Assembly: GCF_000711715.1 (NCBI RefSeq)
Contig: NZ_JONN01000001.1
Span: 620,001 to 684,000 of the forward strand
DNA from: Sphingomonas astaxanthinifaciens DSM 22298
GTDB taxonomy: Bacteria > Pseudomonadota > Alphaproteobacteria > Sphingomonadales > Sphingomonadaceae
Length of the DNA: 64,000 nucleotides
Direction: 5' to 3'
Shown here: positions 1 to 8,298 of the stretch, one piece after another
Numbering within the stretch: position 1 is the stretch's first letter
How the letters are laid out: each line of letters opens with the position of its first letter
Position numbers and translations under genes: made by a program
Notes under the pieces: model-generated
What the model saw: the letters and a program-made list of their open reading frames with translations, nothing else
Database searches by the model: none
Told to the model about the DNA's origin: nothing

Positions 1-1
1 G

Positions 2-1756
2 AGCTGGCGGCCGGCGCTCCTGCCCGGCGATCGCCTTTGCATCTTCAACGGCTTCCTCGACAATGCCGAGGAACTGAACCGGACCCTCGGCGTCGCGTCC
101 ACCGATCCGGCGCTTCTCTATGCCGCCGCGGTCGAGCGCTGGGGCGACGAGGCCGATCTCCACCTCGTTGGCGACTATTGCGCCGCGCTCGCCGACGTCG
201 CGAATCGCACGCTTCGCCTCGCTCGAAGCCCGATCGTGTCGCAGCCGCTGACCTATGCCGTGCACGATACGGGGGTCGCGGTGGCCTCGGTCCCGCGCGC
301 GATCTTCGCCGCCGGTGTCCCGCGCACGCTCAACGAGGCGCGCGTGGTCGACGCCGCCATGGTCAATTACTCGGACCATGAAGCGAGCTGGTTCGAGGGG
401 CTCCGGCGCGTGCCTATGGGAAGCCTGGTCGAGCTTGCCCCGGGCCGGCCCCGCCGCCTCGTCCGTTATTATGATCCCGACGCCATCCGCACCATCGCCA
501 TCTCCGACGCGGAGGCGATCGAGCGGACGCAAGGATTGATGGCCGAAGGCGTGCGCGCGTGCCTCCGGGGATTCTCCTCGCCCGGCGCAAACCTCTCGGC
601 CGGGCTCGATTCCTCGCAGGTCGCGGTCCATGCCCTGAATGCGCTTCCGCCCGGGCAGGATCTGCCGACCTTCACCTTCACGCCCGAGGCTGGCTGGGAC
701 GGCCGGACCGAGCCCGCCAAGCTCGGCAACGAACGGCCGATGGTCGAGGCCTTCGCAGCGCTCCATCCGCGAATCCGACCGCACTTCACGACCAACGAGG
801 GCATCGACCACGATCATCGCTGGTCCGATTTCTTCCACGTCATGAGCGGCGCGCCCTGCGGCCTGCGCAACATGTATGTGTTTCACGGCATCTTCGCCGA
901 TGCCGCGGCGGCGGGCTGCGACGTCGTGCTGGCGGCCGAGTGGGGCAACAACGCCTTCAGCGACAAGGGTCAGTGGGCCTATCCCGAATATCTCCGCACC
1001 GGACGCTGGGGCCAGCTGCTGCGGGCGCTGCGCGAGATCCCCGGCGAGCCGCGCCCGCTCGCCTGGCGGTTCATCGCCCAGGCGGTCATGCCCTATTTCT
1101 CCGATCGTCTCGCCGATCGCATCCGCCGGATGGTGATCGGCAGCGAGCATGACACCTTCGCCCAGTGGCAACCCTTCACCGCCGATTTCCGCCAGCGCTC
1201 TGGCGCCGACGCCCGGCTGGAGGCCGCGGGCTTCCGGATCGGTCGCTATCAGCCGCGCAGCGCCGCCCACGCCCGACGCCTGCTCCTGCGCAATGACGAC
1301 GGGGAAGGGGCCGAGGTCCGCCAGGCCTTCGAGCAGCTCTATGGCGTGCGCGAGCGCGATCCGCTCGCCTATCGCCCGTTGGTCGAGTTCTGCTGGAGCC
1401 TGCCGACCCGGATGTTCGTCCGCGACGGACAGACCCGCTGGCTCGCCAAGCAGACCGCCAAGGGCATCATGCCCGAGGAGCAGCGCGCCAACCGCCTCAA
1501 CGGCCGCTGGGACTCGGACTGGCACTTGCGCGTCGGCCGCCGGCGGACCGAGTGGCTCGCAGAACTGAAGCGTCTCGACGCCCATCCGCGCTTCAAGGGC
1601 ATGTTCGACGTTCCCCGCCTCACCGCCGCACTCGAAAATTACCCCGAGCAGACCGAGACCGACTTCTACAAGCTGAGCGTCCTCGAGTTCACCATCCCCC
1701 ACGCCCTGCTGGCGGCCCGCTTCATCAATTACGTCGAGGGCCGCAACGAGGTTTGA
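2..1756 (+). CDS. Asparagine-synthetase-family protein, probable lasso peptide cyclase (5' end outside window)
   Basis: The reading frame is open from the left edge, so the true start lies upstream; 584 residues are visible. The first visible part (NGFLDN, then VGDY) looks like the class II glutamine-amidotransferase-like N-terminal half. The synthetase half carries the ATP-pyrophosphatase loop SAGLDSS around residues 200-206. Late motifs typical of lasso macrolactam synthetases follow: VEFCWSLP, then TRWLAKQ, then a terminal DW-containing segment. Enzymes of this group adenylate an Asp or Glu side chain of a precursor peptide and close an isopeptide ring. Ordinary asparagine synthetase is the alternative, but the divergent C-terminal half favours a lasso cyclase. 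The precursor and the peptidase would have to lie to the left; none is visible here. The next gene is on the other strand. Confidence 0.7.
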   Translation, partial: SWRPALLPGDRLCIFNGFLDNAEELNRTLGVASTDPALLYAAAVERWGDEADLHLVGDYCAALADVANRTLRLARSPIVSQPLTYAVHDTGVAVASVPRAIFAAGVPRTLNEARVVDAAMVNYSDHEASWFEGLRRVPMGSLVELAPGRPRRLVRYYDPDAIRTIAISDAEAIERTQGLMAEGVRACLRGFSSPGANLSAGLDSSQVAVHALNALPPGQDLPTFTFTPEAGWDGRTEPAKLGNERPMVEAFAALHPRIRPHFTTNEGIDHDHRWSDFFHVMSGAPCGLRNMYVFHGIFADAAAAGCDVVLAAEWGNNAFSDKGQWAYPEYLRTGRWGQLLRALREIPGEPRPLAWRFIAQAVMPYFSDRLADRIRRMVIGSEHDTFAQWQPFTADFRQRSGADARLEAAGFRIGRYQPRSAAHARRLLLRNDDGEGAEVRQAFEQLYGVRERDPLAYRPLVEFCWSLPTRMFVRDGQTRWLAKQTAKGIMPEEQRANRLNGRWDSDWHLRVGRRRTEWLAELKRLDAHPRFKGMFDVPRLTAALENYPEQTETDFYKLSVLEFTIPHALLAARFINYVEGRNEV

Positions 1757-1795
1757 GCGGGGACGCAGGTTACCAACTGCTTGGACGGCGTCGGG

Positions 1796-2731
1796 TCATG
1801 TGCGGGTAGCGTCTTTGATGCAGAATGCGGCCAGCCGGGCCGACACCAGCGCAATGGCGATCCCGCCGACAACATCGATGAGATAGTGGCCGCCAGCCGG
1901 AATAGTCGAGGCGGCCATGAGAAGGTTTAGGATAAGGCCGGGCCAGCGGAGCCACCGGACCTGCCACGCAGCCCAAGCAAACAGGCAGGCCGCCGCAGCG
2001 TGGTAGCTAGGGAAGGTCACATAGCCGACCAACATGTCACGCGAGATGAGGCGTTCACCGGCGCGTATCGACTCGATTGCGGGCGCATAGGCGATCGCCG
2101 ATGCTCCCCCGAAATCTTGATCCGGAATCATGCCGAAGTGCGCGTAAGCCGCCACGGCGGGCACAAAGGGATAGATCGCCAGTGTCATCATGAGAGCGAT
2201 GATCAGGCCACACAGGAGGCGCCAGCCGGCCAGTGTCAGGCCTGACAGGAAGAGAACCGTAAGAAGAATCCACGGCTGGACCGTGAAACTGGCATAAGCC
2301 CAGGCGAGGGGAAGCTTTAGAACATTGGGAACGACCGGAACGACCGTGTCAAAATGAAAACCCATTCTGCCGTCGACGCCCGCAAGGGTGGCATCCATAA
2401 GAGGGTTGGGGGTCGCGGTCAGCGCGATCGCTAGGGCAATCCCGCTCATGCCGATGAGAGCCCAAAGGCCGAAACCCTCGAGAACATTCGCCAGCCGCTC
2501 CTTGCAGATTCGGCGCGCGGCCCATCCACCGACGATCAGAATGGCGGGAACCGAGGGCCCCCATCGGAACTCGGAATGAAAGCGGAAACCGAGCAAGCGA
2601 AAAAGGAGCAGCCCGAGTGCGAACTGGACGAAAACAAGCAAGTAGATTGGAAGCGTTTCACGACAGAGTGGCGAACGTCGCTGCTCGTTCGCCATCTGGC
2701 CGCGCAGACGTTCGATGAACAACGCCACCAT
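1796..2731 (-). CDS. PAP2-superfamily membrane phosphatase
   Basis: This 311-residue protein has about six hydrophobic segments and ends with the two halves of a PAP2 active site: FPSYHAAAA near residue 240 and GGHYLIDVVGG near residue 285. The His/Asp pattern resembles the Aur1/IPC-synthase-like subgroup of PAP2 lipid phosphatases or phosphotransferases acting on lipid phosphates at the membrane. The start is uncertain: an ATG 12 codons inside (MANEQRR) is equally possible and neither has a convincing ribosome site. Base and codon use differ from the flanks, with more A/T-ending codons and runs such as aaaatgaaaaccc, which suggests more recent acquisition. No partner gene identifies its substrate. 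Confidence 0.75.
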   Translation of the reverse strand: MVALFIERLRGQMANEQRRSPLCRETLPIYLLVFVQFALGLLLFRLLGFRFHSEFRWGPSVPAILIVGGWAARRICKERLANVLEGFGLWALIGMSGIALAIALTATPNPLMDATLAGVDGRMGFHFDTVVPVVPNVLKLPLAWAYASFTVQPWILLTVLFLSGLTLAGWRLLCGLIIALMMTLAIYPFVPAVAAYAHFGMIPDQDFGGASAIAYAPAIESIRAGERLISRDMLVGYVTFPSYHAAAACLFAWAAWQVRWLRWPGLILNLLMAASTIPAGGHYLIDVVGGIAIALVSARLAAFCIKDATRT

Positions 2732-2885
2732 GACCCGAGCCTATCATTCGCTCGTTCGGTGTCCAGCGCTCGACGAGGATCGCCCTCTTAGGGGGCAGTC
2801 GCGCCATATCCGGCCGTGCCGCCACCTCTGGACTCTCCGCCATGCAAGGCGCACTCTTCCGCGATCCGCGGCGAGGGAGGTCGAC

Positions 2886-3161
2886 ATGCCCCAGTTCGTG
2901 ATCGAGCGTGAGATGCCCGGCGTGGGCCAGCTTGGTGCCGCCGACCTCAAGGGCGCCTCCCAGACCTCCTGTTCGGTGCTCCGCGATCTCGGGCCCGAGA
3001 TCCAGTGGGTCCACAGCTACGTCACCGACGACAAGATCTACTGCATCTACCGCGCTCCCAGCGAAGCGTTGATCCGCGAGCATGCCGAGCGCGGCGGCTT
3101 CCCGGCCAACAGTATCTCGCAGGTCCGCTCGATGATCGACCCGACGACGGCCGAGGCCTAG
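2886..3161 (+). CDS. Small DUF4242-like protein
   Basis: The protein has 91 residues and starts MPQFVIER. The pattern of an N-terminal strand with ER, then VTDDKIYCIYRAPSE and IREHAERGGFPAN, matches the DUF4242 / nickel-binding-like small ferredoxin-fold family, which often acts as a small cytosolic binding domain. The ATG was chosen because a purine-rich site (gcgagggagg) lies a few bases upstream; the longer open frame upstream lacks sequence of coding character. The function is unknown and no operon partner is obvious. The next gene on the same strand begins 17 bases downstream. Confidence 0.75.
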   Translation: MPQFVIEREMPGVGQLGAADLKGASQTSCSVLRDLGPEIQWVHSYVTDDKIYCIYRAPSEALIREHAERGGFPANSISQVRSMIDPTTAEA

Positions 3162-3178
3162 GGTTTCTTCGCGGTCGG

Positions 3179-3571
3179 ATGTTCCTTTTCGCCATCACCG
3201 CCGCCGGGCTGGCGCCGACGGGCGCGGCGATCCGGGACTCCCGAGACCTCGAAGTCGTAGGACGGCTGGTGGAGAATGTCGGTTACCGGTCGCTCGACAT
3301 TCCCGACGATGTTCTTGGCCACGGCTGGATCACGGCGAAATTCCGCATCACGCGGGTTCTGCACGGGAGGGCGCCGTCGCGGCTTGTGACCATTCGCTAT
3401 TTCGCCCACGCCGCGCTGGTGAAGAATGTTCGGATGAAGGTCAGGCTGCGGCCGGCTGACGATGGCTCCTATACGCTCTGCGCGCCGCCCGGTGAGAATG
3501 GGCCGCGATGCGCCGACCAAGGACGGATCGGCCCGACCTTCATACGTCTGAACCCCTCACCGGATAGGTAA
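3179..3571 (+). CDS. Hypothetical exported protein
   Basis: I do not recognise this 130-residue protein. It begins MFLFAITAAGLAPTGAAI, a short hydrophobic stretch that may be a signal peptide. The middle reads like a beta-rich domain (WITAKFRITRVLHG, then LVTIRYFAHA), a pattern seen in small periplasmic proteins of sphingomonads. The late CAPPGENGPRC segment has two cysteines that could form a disulfide. It starts 17 bases after the DUF4242-like gene and its last 32 bases overlap the convergent greB gene. Codon use is less biased than in the neighbours. It may be a poorly conserved lineage-specific gene. Confidence 0.55.
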   Translation: MFLFAITAAGLAPTGAAIRDSRDLEVVGRLVENVGYRSLDIPDDVLGHGWITAKFRITRVLHGRAPSRLVTIRYFAHAALVKNVRMKVRLRPADDGSYTLCAPPGENGPRCADQGRIGPTFIRLNPSPDR

Positions 3572-4037
3572 TCGCCACCACCTCCCAGCTCTTCTCACCG
3601 GCGGGCAGGCGGACCGTCCGCTCGTCGCCGATCCGCGCCCCGACCAGCGCGCGGGCCATCGGGCTGCCCCAGGCGATCCGGCCCGCGCTCGCCTCGGCCT
3701 CGTCGTCGCCGACGATGGTGAAGGTCCGCCGCTGGTCGTCCTCGTCGGCAAGCTCGACCGTCGCGCCGAACCGGATGACGTCGCGATCGGGCTGGCTCGC
3801 GGGATCGACCACCTTGGCGTTCTTCATCACCTTGGAAAGATAGCCCAGCCGCCGGTCGATCTCGCGCAGCCGCTTGCGCCCATAGATATAGTCGCCGTTC
3901 TCCGAGCGATCGCCATTGCCCGCCGCCCAGCTGATCGTCTCGACCAGCTTGGGCCGTTCGGTCCCGAACAATTGCTCATATTCCGCGCGGATCCGGGCGA
4001 AGCCTTCGGCGGTGATGAAGCGGGGACGCTGTTCCAT
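3540..4037 (-). CDS. greB: Transcription elongation factor GreB
   Basis: This 165-residue protein is full length for a Gre factor. The N-terminal coiled coil (residues 1-75) ends in the hallmark segment GDRSENGDYIYGRKRLREID, whose acidic tip enters the RNA polymerase secondary channel. The C-terminal FKBP-like domain includes GATVELADEDD and SPMARALVG. Gre factors stimulate transcript cleavage so that backtracked RNA polymerase can restart. The YGRKRLREIDRR version is typical of GreB rather than GreA. It lies directly downstream (9 bases) of the slt gene on the same strand and may be cotranscribed with it. Confidence 0.93.
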   Translation of the reverse strand: MEQRPRFITAEGFARIRAEYEQLFGTERPKLVETISWAAGNGDRSENGDYIYGRKRLREIDRRLGYLSKVMKNAKVVDPASQPDRDVIRFGATVELADEDDQRRTFTIVGDDEAEASAGRIAWGSPMARALVGARIGDERTVRLPAGEKSWEVVAITYPVRGSDV

Positions 4038-4046
4038 GCCCCGGCC

Positions 4047-5999
4047 TTAGCCGAGGCGCGACTTGCCGAGGAAGTGGCTGAGCTGGCGCGGCGGGGTCGC
4101 GGTCGGGTTCATCCGATCGTAGACCACGGTGTTCTCGAGGACGCGCTGGACGTAGCCGCGGGTCTCGGCGAACGGGATGTCCTCGATCCAGGCGACGACG
4201 TCGGTGCCGCTGTTCCTTGGATCGCCGTTGCGGGCGACCCACTTGCGGACATTGCCCGCGCCCGCATTGTAGCTCGCGATCGCCAGCACGTAGCTGCCGT
4301 TCCACTGGTCGAGCAGGCGACGGAAATAGGACGAGCCGAGCATCACATTATAGGCCGGATCGCTGGTCAGCCGGCCAAAATCGTAGCCGACGCCCATCTT
4401 GCCCGATTGCTCCTGCGCGGTGGCGGGCATCAGCTGCATCATCCCGCGCGCGCCGGCGCCGCTCACCGCCTGGCGGTCGAAGCTGCTTTCCTGCCGGGTG
4501 ATGCCATGGGCGACGGCCCACAGGTGGTCGCGGTTGAGCGTCGCGCCGCCAACCAGCGGGAAGGCCGCGCGATAGTAAAAGGGGTCGCCGCTGTTGCGGC
4601 TGCTGCGCGCGGTCCACACCGCCAGATCCTGCCGCGCGATCTGCGGGGCGAGCTCGGTGGCGAGGATGCGGTCGGAATCGTTGGTCAGGCTTTCCGACAG
4701 GGCGCGGACGAACAGCGCCTGCTCGTCGGGCCGGCCCTGCTGGCCGAGCAGGCGCACCGCGCGGACCAGCGGGCGGGTTGCGAAAGCGCTGCGCTGGGCG
4801 GGGGTGACCAGCATCTGCGGGGCGCCCAAAGGTGCCGGGACCGTCCGCCCGAGGCGCTCATGCGCGAGCTGGCCGTAGAAGAGGTCGGGATAGGCCGCGG
4901 CGCGGGCGAAATGCGCGGTCGCATTCTGGAGCTGTCCGGCCTGGGCGGCGGCGCGACCGGCCCAGTAGGCGCCCTTGGTCAGCACTTGGAGCGAGCGGCC
5001 GCCGGTCGAATATTTGTCGAACAAAGTGACCGCGTCGGCGGGGCGATTGAGCGCTCTCAGCGCCATCGTGCCCGCCAGCCACGTGAGGTTGGTATATTCG
5101 TCGCGCACCGTCAGCGACTGGCTGGCGATGGTCTGCGAGGAGGGGATGGCATCGTCGACCTGCCTGGCGATGTCATAGGCCAGTTGGAACTGGCGGTCGG
5201 CGGCGGCTTCCTGCGCGACGATCCGCTTCAGTTCGAGCCACTTGCCGGGATCGACCGGGAGATAGGTGAAATTGTGCGGCCGGGCGAGGAGCTGGCGGGC
5301 GGGGACCTGCCAGTTGGCCTCGCGGAGGTAGCGGGCGCGGTCCTGCATCAGCCCGGCGTCGGTGGTCACCTGCGCCAGCACCGCATTGTAGAGCGCCTCG
5401 GTATTGGGATCGCGCTTCTGCATCGCGATCCGGGCCGCAAAGGCGGCGCGCCGGGCGGCGCTGGTCGAGGGCAGCATCCGCGCCGCATCGTCGGGATCGC
5501 GGTCGATCAGCAGCCGGTCGACGCGATTGTCATGGTCGGCGCTGGTGAACTGGCTTCCGAAGCGCTGGTAGAGCGCGATCTCGTCCATCGCGCTGAGCCC
5601 CGACGCGCTCCACGCCTTGCGCGCGGCGGCCAACGCTTCCGCCGCTCGGCCCTGCGCGGCATGCGATTCCGCCAGCCGGGCAAAGCCGTTGGCGGTGGTC
5701 GGCGGCTCCTTGCGGAAGAAGGCGGCGACGGTAGCGGGATTTTCGCCAGGCTGCATTGCCTTCTCGGCGGCGCGGCGCATCGCGGTCTCGCCCGGCCAGC
5801 CGGGGTAGGCGGTCAGGAACCGGGCATAGTCGGCGAACGCCCATCCGCTCGACTGGCGAAGGCGGCGCCAGTCGTTCAGCGCATAGCCGACGTCGTTGAC
5901 GGGCGCGAGCTGCGGGACGGTGTTGACGGGCACCAGCTGCGCCGAGCTGGCGGCCTGAAGCCCGAGGAAGAGAACCGGAAATAGGGCTACCCGTCTCAT
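4047..5999 (-). CDS. slt: Soluble lytic murein transglycosylase
   Basis: The protein has about 650 residues, the usual size of Slt70-like enzymes. A signal peptide (MRRVALFPVLFLGLQAASSA) is followed by a long alpha-superhelical region of TPR-like helices, and the C-terminal SLT domain has the catalytic segment ITRQESSFD (catalytic Glu), then GMMQLMP and YNAGAGNVRKW. It cleaves peptidoglycan glycan strands in the periplasm to 1,6-anhydromuropeptides. Upstream in-frame ATGs at 6008 and 6011 would add 3-4 residues, and a G-run precedes them, so the exact start is open. It diverges from dapA across about 90 bases. Confidence 0.92.
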   Translation of the reverse strand: MRRVALFPVLFLGLQAASSAQLVPVNTVPQLAPVNDVGYALNDWRRLRQSSGWAFADYARFLTAYPGWPGETAMRRAAEKAMQPGENPATVAAFFRKEPPTTANGFARLAESHAAQGRAAEALAAARKAWSASGLSAMDEIALYQRFGSQFTSADHDNRVDRLLIDRDPDDAARMLPSTSAARRAAFAARIAMQKRDPNTEALYNAVLAQVTTDAGLMQDRARYLREANWQVPARQLLARPHNFTYLPVDPGKWLELKRIVAQEAAADRQFQLAYDIARQVDDAIPSSQTIASQSLTVRDEYTNLTWLAGTMALRALNRPADAVTLFDKYSTGGRSLQVLTKGAYWAGRAAAQAGQLQNATAHFARAAAYPDLFYGQLAHERLGRTVPAPLGAPQMLVTPAQRSAFATRPLVRAVRLLGQQGRPDEQALFVRALSESLTNDSDRILATELAPQIARQDLAVWTARSSRNSGDPFYYRAAFPLVGGATLNRDHLWAVAHGITRQESSFDRQAVSGAGARGMMQLMPATAQEQSGKMGVGYDFGRLTSDPAYNVMLGSSYFRRLLDQWNGSYVLAIASYNAGAGNVRKWVARNGDPRNSGTDVVAWIEDIPFAETRGYVQRVLENTVVYDRMNPTATPPRQLSHFLGKSRLG

Positions 6000-6092
6000 G
6001 CTGGACATCATCCCCCCAAAGTCCTTATCACCACCTGAACGAACGGCCCGACAGTCTAGCCGCATCGAAACTTCAAAATAGAGGAAGCACCC

Positions 6093-6968
6093 ATGTTCTC
6101 CGGGTCGATCCCCGCACTCGTGACACCGTTCACCGCAGGCGAGGTCGATCTCGCGGCGCTGCGCGACTTCGTCGACTGGCAGATCGCGGAAGGCTCGAAC
6201 GCGCTGGTGCCGTGCGGGACCACCGGCGAGGTGCCGACTTTGAGTGCCGACGAACATGCCGCGGTGGTCCGGACCGTGGTCGAAGGGGCGAAGGGGCGGG
6301 TCCCGGTGATCGCCGGCTGCGGCAGCTATTCCACCGCCGCCAGCCTGCGGATGATGAAGACCGCGAAAGAGCTCGGCGCCGACGCTGCGCTGGTGGTCGT
6401 TCCTTATTACAACAAGCCGAGCCAGGCCGGGATCCTCGCGCATTACCGCGCGCTCGCCGAGGGCTGCGACCTGCCGATCGTGGTCTACAACGTCCCCGGC
6501 CGGACCGTCGCCGACATTTCGGTCGCGACGCTGGCCGAGGTCGCCAAGCTGCCGGGCGTGGTCGGGATCAAGGATGCGACGGGCAATCTCGCGCGGGTGA
6601 CCGCGCAGCGCCTCGCCTGCGGCGAGGACTTCTGCCAGCTCTCGGGCAATGACGACATGGCCCTGGGCTTCAATGCGATGGGCGGGGTCGGCTGCATCTC
6701 GGTCACCGCCAACGTCGCGCCGCGGCTGTGCGCCGACTTCCAGGCGGCGACGCTCGAGGGCCGCTGGGACGAGGCCAAGGCGCTCGCCGACCGGCTCTAT
6801 CTGCTCAGCGACGCAATGTTCGCCGACAGCTCGCCCGGACCGGCCAAATATGCGCTTTCCAAGGTCCGTCCCGGCTTCCCGCAGGAGCTACGCCTGCCGC
6901 TCATTCCCGCCAGCGAGGCCGCGCGCCAGGCGGTCGACGCGGGGTTGAAGGCGGCGGGTTTGATCTAA
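6093..6968 (+). CDS. dapA: 4-hydroxy-tetrahydrodipicolinate synthase
   Basis: This 291-residue protein is full length for DapA. It condenses pyruvate with aspartate semialdehyde, the first committed step of the diaminopimelate/lysine branch. Visible family signatures are PCGTTGEVPTL with the two active-site threonines, VVYNVPGRT with the catalytic tyrosine, and VVGIKDATGNL with the Schiff-base lysine. The ATG follows a ribosome site, agagg, in the right place. Diaminopimelate feeds peptidoglycan, which fits the neighbouring transglycosylase gene, although that gene is on the opposite strand. A strong inverted repeat follows the stop codon directly. Confidence 0.96.
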   Translation: MFSGSIPALVTPFTAGEVDLAALRDFVDWQIAEGSNALVPCGTTGEVPTLSADEHAAVVRTVVEGAKGRVPVIAGCGSYSTAASLRMMKTAKELGADAALVVVPYYNKPSQAGILAHYRALAEGCDLPIVVYNVPGRTVADISVATLAEVAKLPGVVGIKDATGNLARVTAQRLACGEDFCQLSGNDDMALGFNAMGGVGCISVTANVAPRLCADFQAATLEGRWDEAKALADRLYLLSDAMFADSSPGPAKYALSKVRPGFPQELRLPLIPASEAARQAVDAGLKAAGLI

Positions 6969-7044
6969 CGTCGTCCCCGCGAAGGCGGGGACCTCAGGCC
7001 GTTCCTGCATCCGTCGCCAAGGTCCCCGCCTTCGCGGGACGACG
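6969..7044. repeat. Palindromic intergenic repeat, possible bidirectional terminator
   Basis: Two arms of 25-26 bases, beginning CGTCGTCCCCGCGAAGGC at 6969 and ending at 7044, are near-perfect inverted copies separated by about 25 bases; the left arm has one extra C. Each arm also contains a smaller palindrome (CCCCGCNNNNGCGGGG type). The element fills almost the whole space between the convergent stop codons of dapA and astB. This layout suggests a dispersed repeat that also ends transcription in both directions. Confidence 0.8.
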
Positions 7045-7047
7045 GTG

Positions 7048-8298
7048 TCAGGCGAGTTCGCCGAGGCCGCAAGCCTCGAGCAAGGCCGCCCGCGCCGCTT
7101 CGATGTCACGGATGAGGCTTGCGCTGCCGAGATCCTCGACCGCGATTTCCTCTGGCCAGGTCCGGGCGATCACCTCGCCGAGGCGATCGAGCTTGGCCTC
7201 GTCGACGAGGAAGCGGGGGTCGACCGTGGCAGGATCGCACACGACGCGCAGCCGCAGGCACGCCGGGCCGCCGCCATTGGCCATCGACTGGCGGACGTCG
7301 ACCACGCGCACGTCGCGGATCGCGCCATTGCCGGCGAGGTGGCGCTGGAGCCAGTCCCACACCGCCGGCGTCTCGCGCGCTTCCTCGGGGACGACCAATG
7401 TCGTCCGGCCGTCGGGCGGGGTCACCAGCTGGGCGTTGAACAGGTAGGAGCGGATCGCGTCCTCGAGGCTGACCTCGGCCGCGGAAACCTCGACATAGTC
7501 GAGCTCGGGGAAGCGGGTCTCGAGGCTCGCGAGAAAGGCCTCCTTGTCGGCGAAGGCGAGTTCGTGGGCGAACAGCACCCGCTCGTTCGCCACCGCCACC
7601 ACGTCATTGTGGAAGGCGCCCGCGGCAATCGCTTCCTCCGACTGCTGGACGAACAAAGTTCGCTCGGGATCGAGGCCGTGAAGGCGGGCGATGGCGCGGC
7701 CGGCCTCGACATGCTGGCGGGCGGGGAAGGGGCCGCCGGCGATGCCGAAGACGAACACCTCCACGCCCGGCTCGCCGTGGCGGGCGCAGAGCCGCATGTG
7801 ATTGGCCGCGCCCTCGTCGCCGAAGGTCGGCGGGACGGGGCCGTGCACGCGATAGGCGTCGGCCGCGAAGGCGACGCGCAGCTGGGCGAGGGTCGCATGC
7901 CACTCGTGGCTGCGGTGGACCATGGTCCGCAGATTGGCGACGGTGAGATGCGTGCGGCCGTCGGCGGTGTCGGGCGCGGGGCTGACCGTCGCGGCATTGG
8001 CGGCCCACATCGCGCTCGCGCTCATGGCATTGGCGAGGAGGGCGGGCGATGCTTCTTCGGGCGTGGTGCCGAGCTCGGCGAGCCAGGCCCGGGCCGGGCG
8101 CGGCTGGGGCATGAAGATGCCCTGGGGGAGGCCGAGGCGCAGGTTCGAGCGCATCTTCTCCAGCCCCTGCAGCGCGGCGGCGCGGGGCTTGCTGACCGCG
8201 CCGAAATTGCGCGCCGAGGCGAGGTTGCCGAGGCTGAGCCCGCCATAATTGTGGCTCGGTCCGACGATCCCGTCGAAGTTGATCTCGACGAGGCTCAT
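7048..8298 (-). CDS. astB: N-succinylarginine dihydrolase
   Basis: This 416-residue enzyme of the arginine succinyltransferase (AST) pathway converts N2-succinylarginine to succinylornithine, ammonia and CO2. The start SLVEINFDGIVGPSHNYGG is diagnostic for the family, and MANGGGPACLRLRV near the C-terminus carries the catalytic cysteine. Other family marks are FHNDVVAVAN and AYRVHGPVPPTFGDEG-like segments in the middle. The ATG overlaps the stop codon of astA by four bases, so translation is coupled. It is the last gene of the M20 hydrolase-astA-astB operon. Confidence 0.95.
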   Translation of the reverse strand: MSLVEINFDGIVGPSHNYGGLSLGNLASARNFGAVSKPRAAALQGLEKMRSNLRLGLPQGIFMPQPRPARAWLAELGTTPEEASPALLANAMSASAMWAANAATVSPAPDTADGRTHLTVANLRTMVHRSHEWHATLAQLRVAFAADAYRVHGPVPPTFGDEGAANHMRLCARHGEPGVEVFVFGIAGGPFPARQHVEAGRAIARLHGLDPERTLFVQQSEEAIAAGAFHNDVVAVANERVLFAHELAFADKEAFLASLETRFPELDYVEVSAAEVSLEDAIRSYLFNAQLVTPPDGRTTLVVPEEARETPAVWDWLQRHLAGNGAIRDVRVVDVRQSMANGGGPACLRLRVVCDPATVDPRFLVDEAKLDRLGEVIARTWPEEIAVEDLGSASLIRDIEAARAALLEACGLGELA

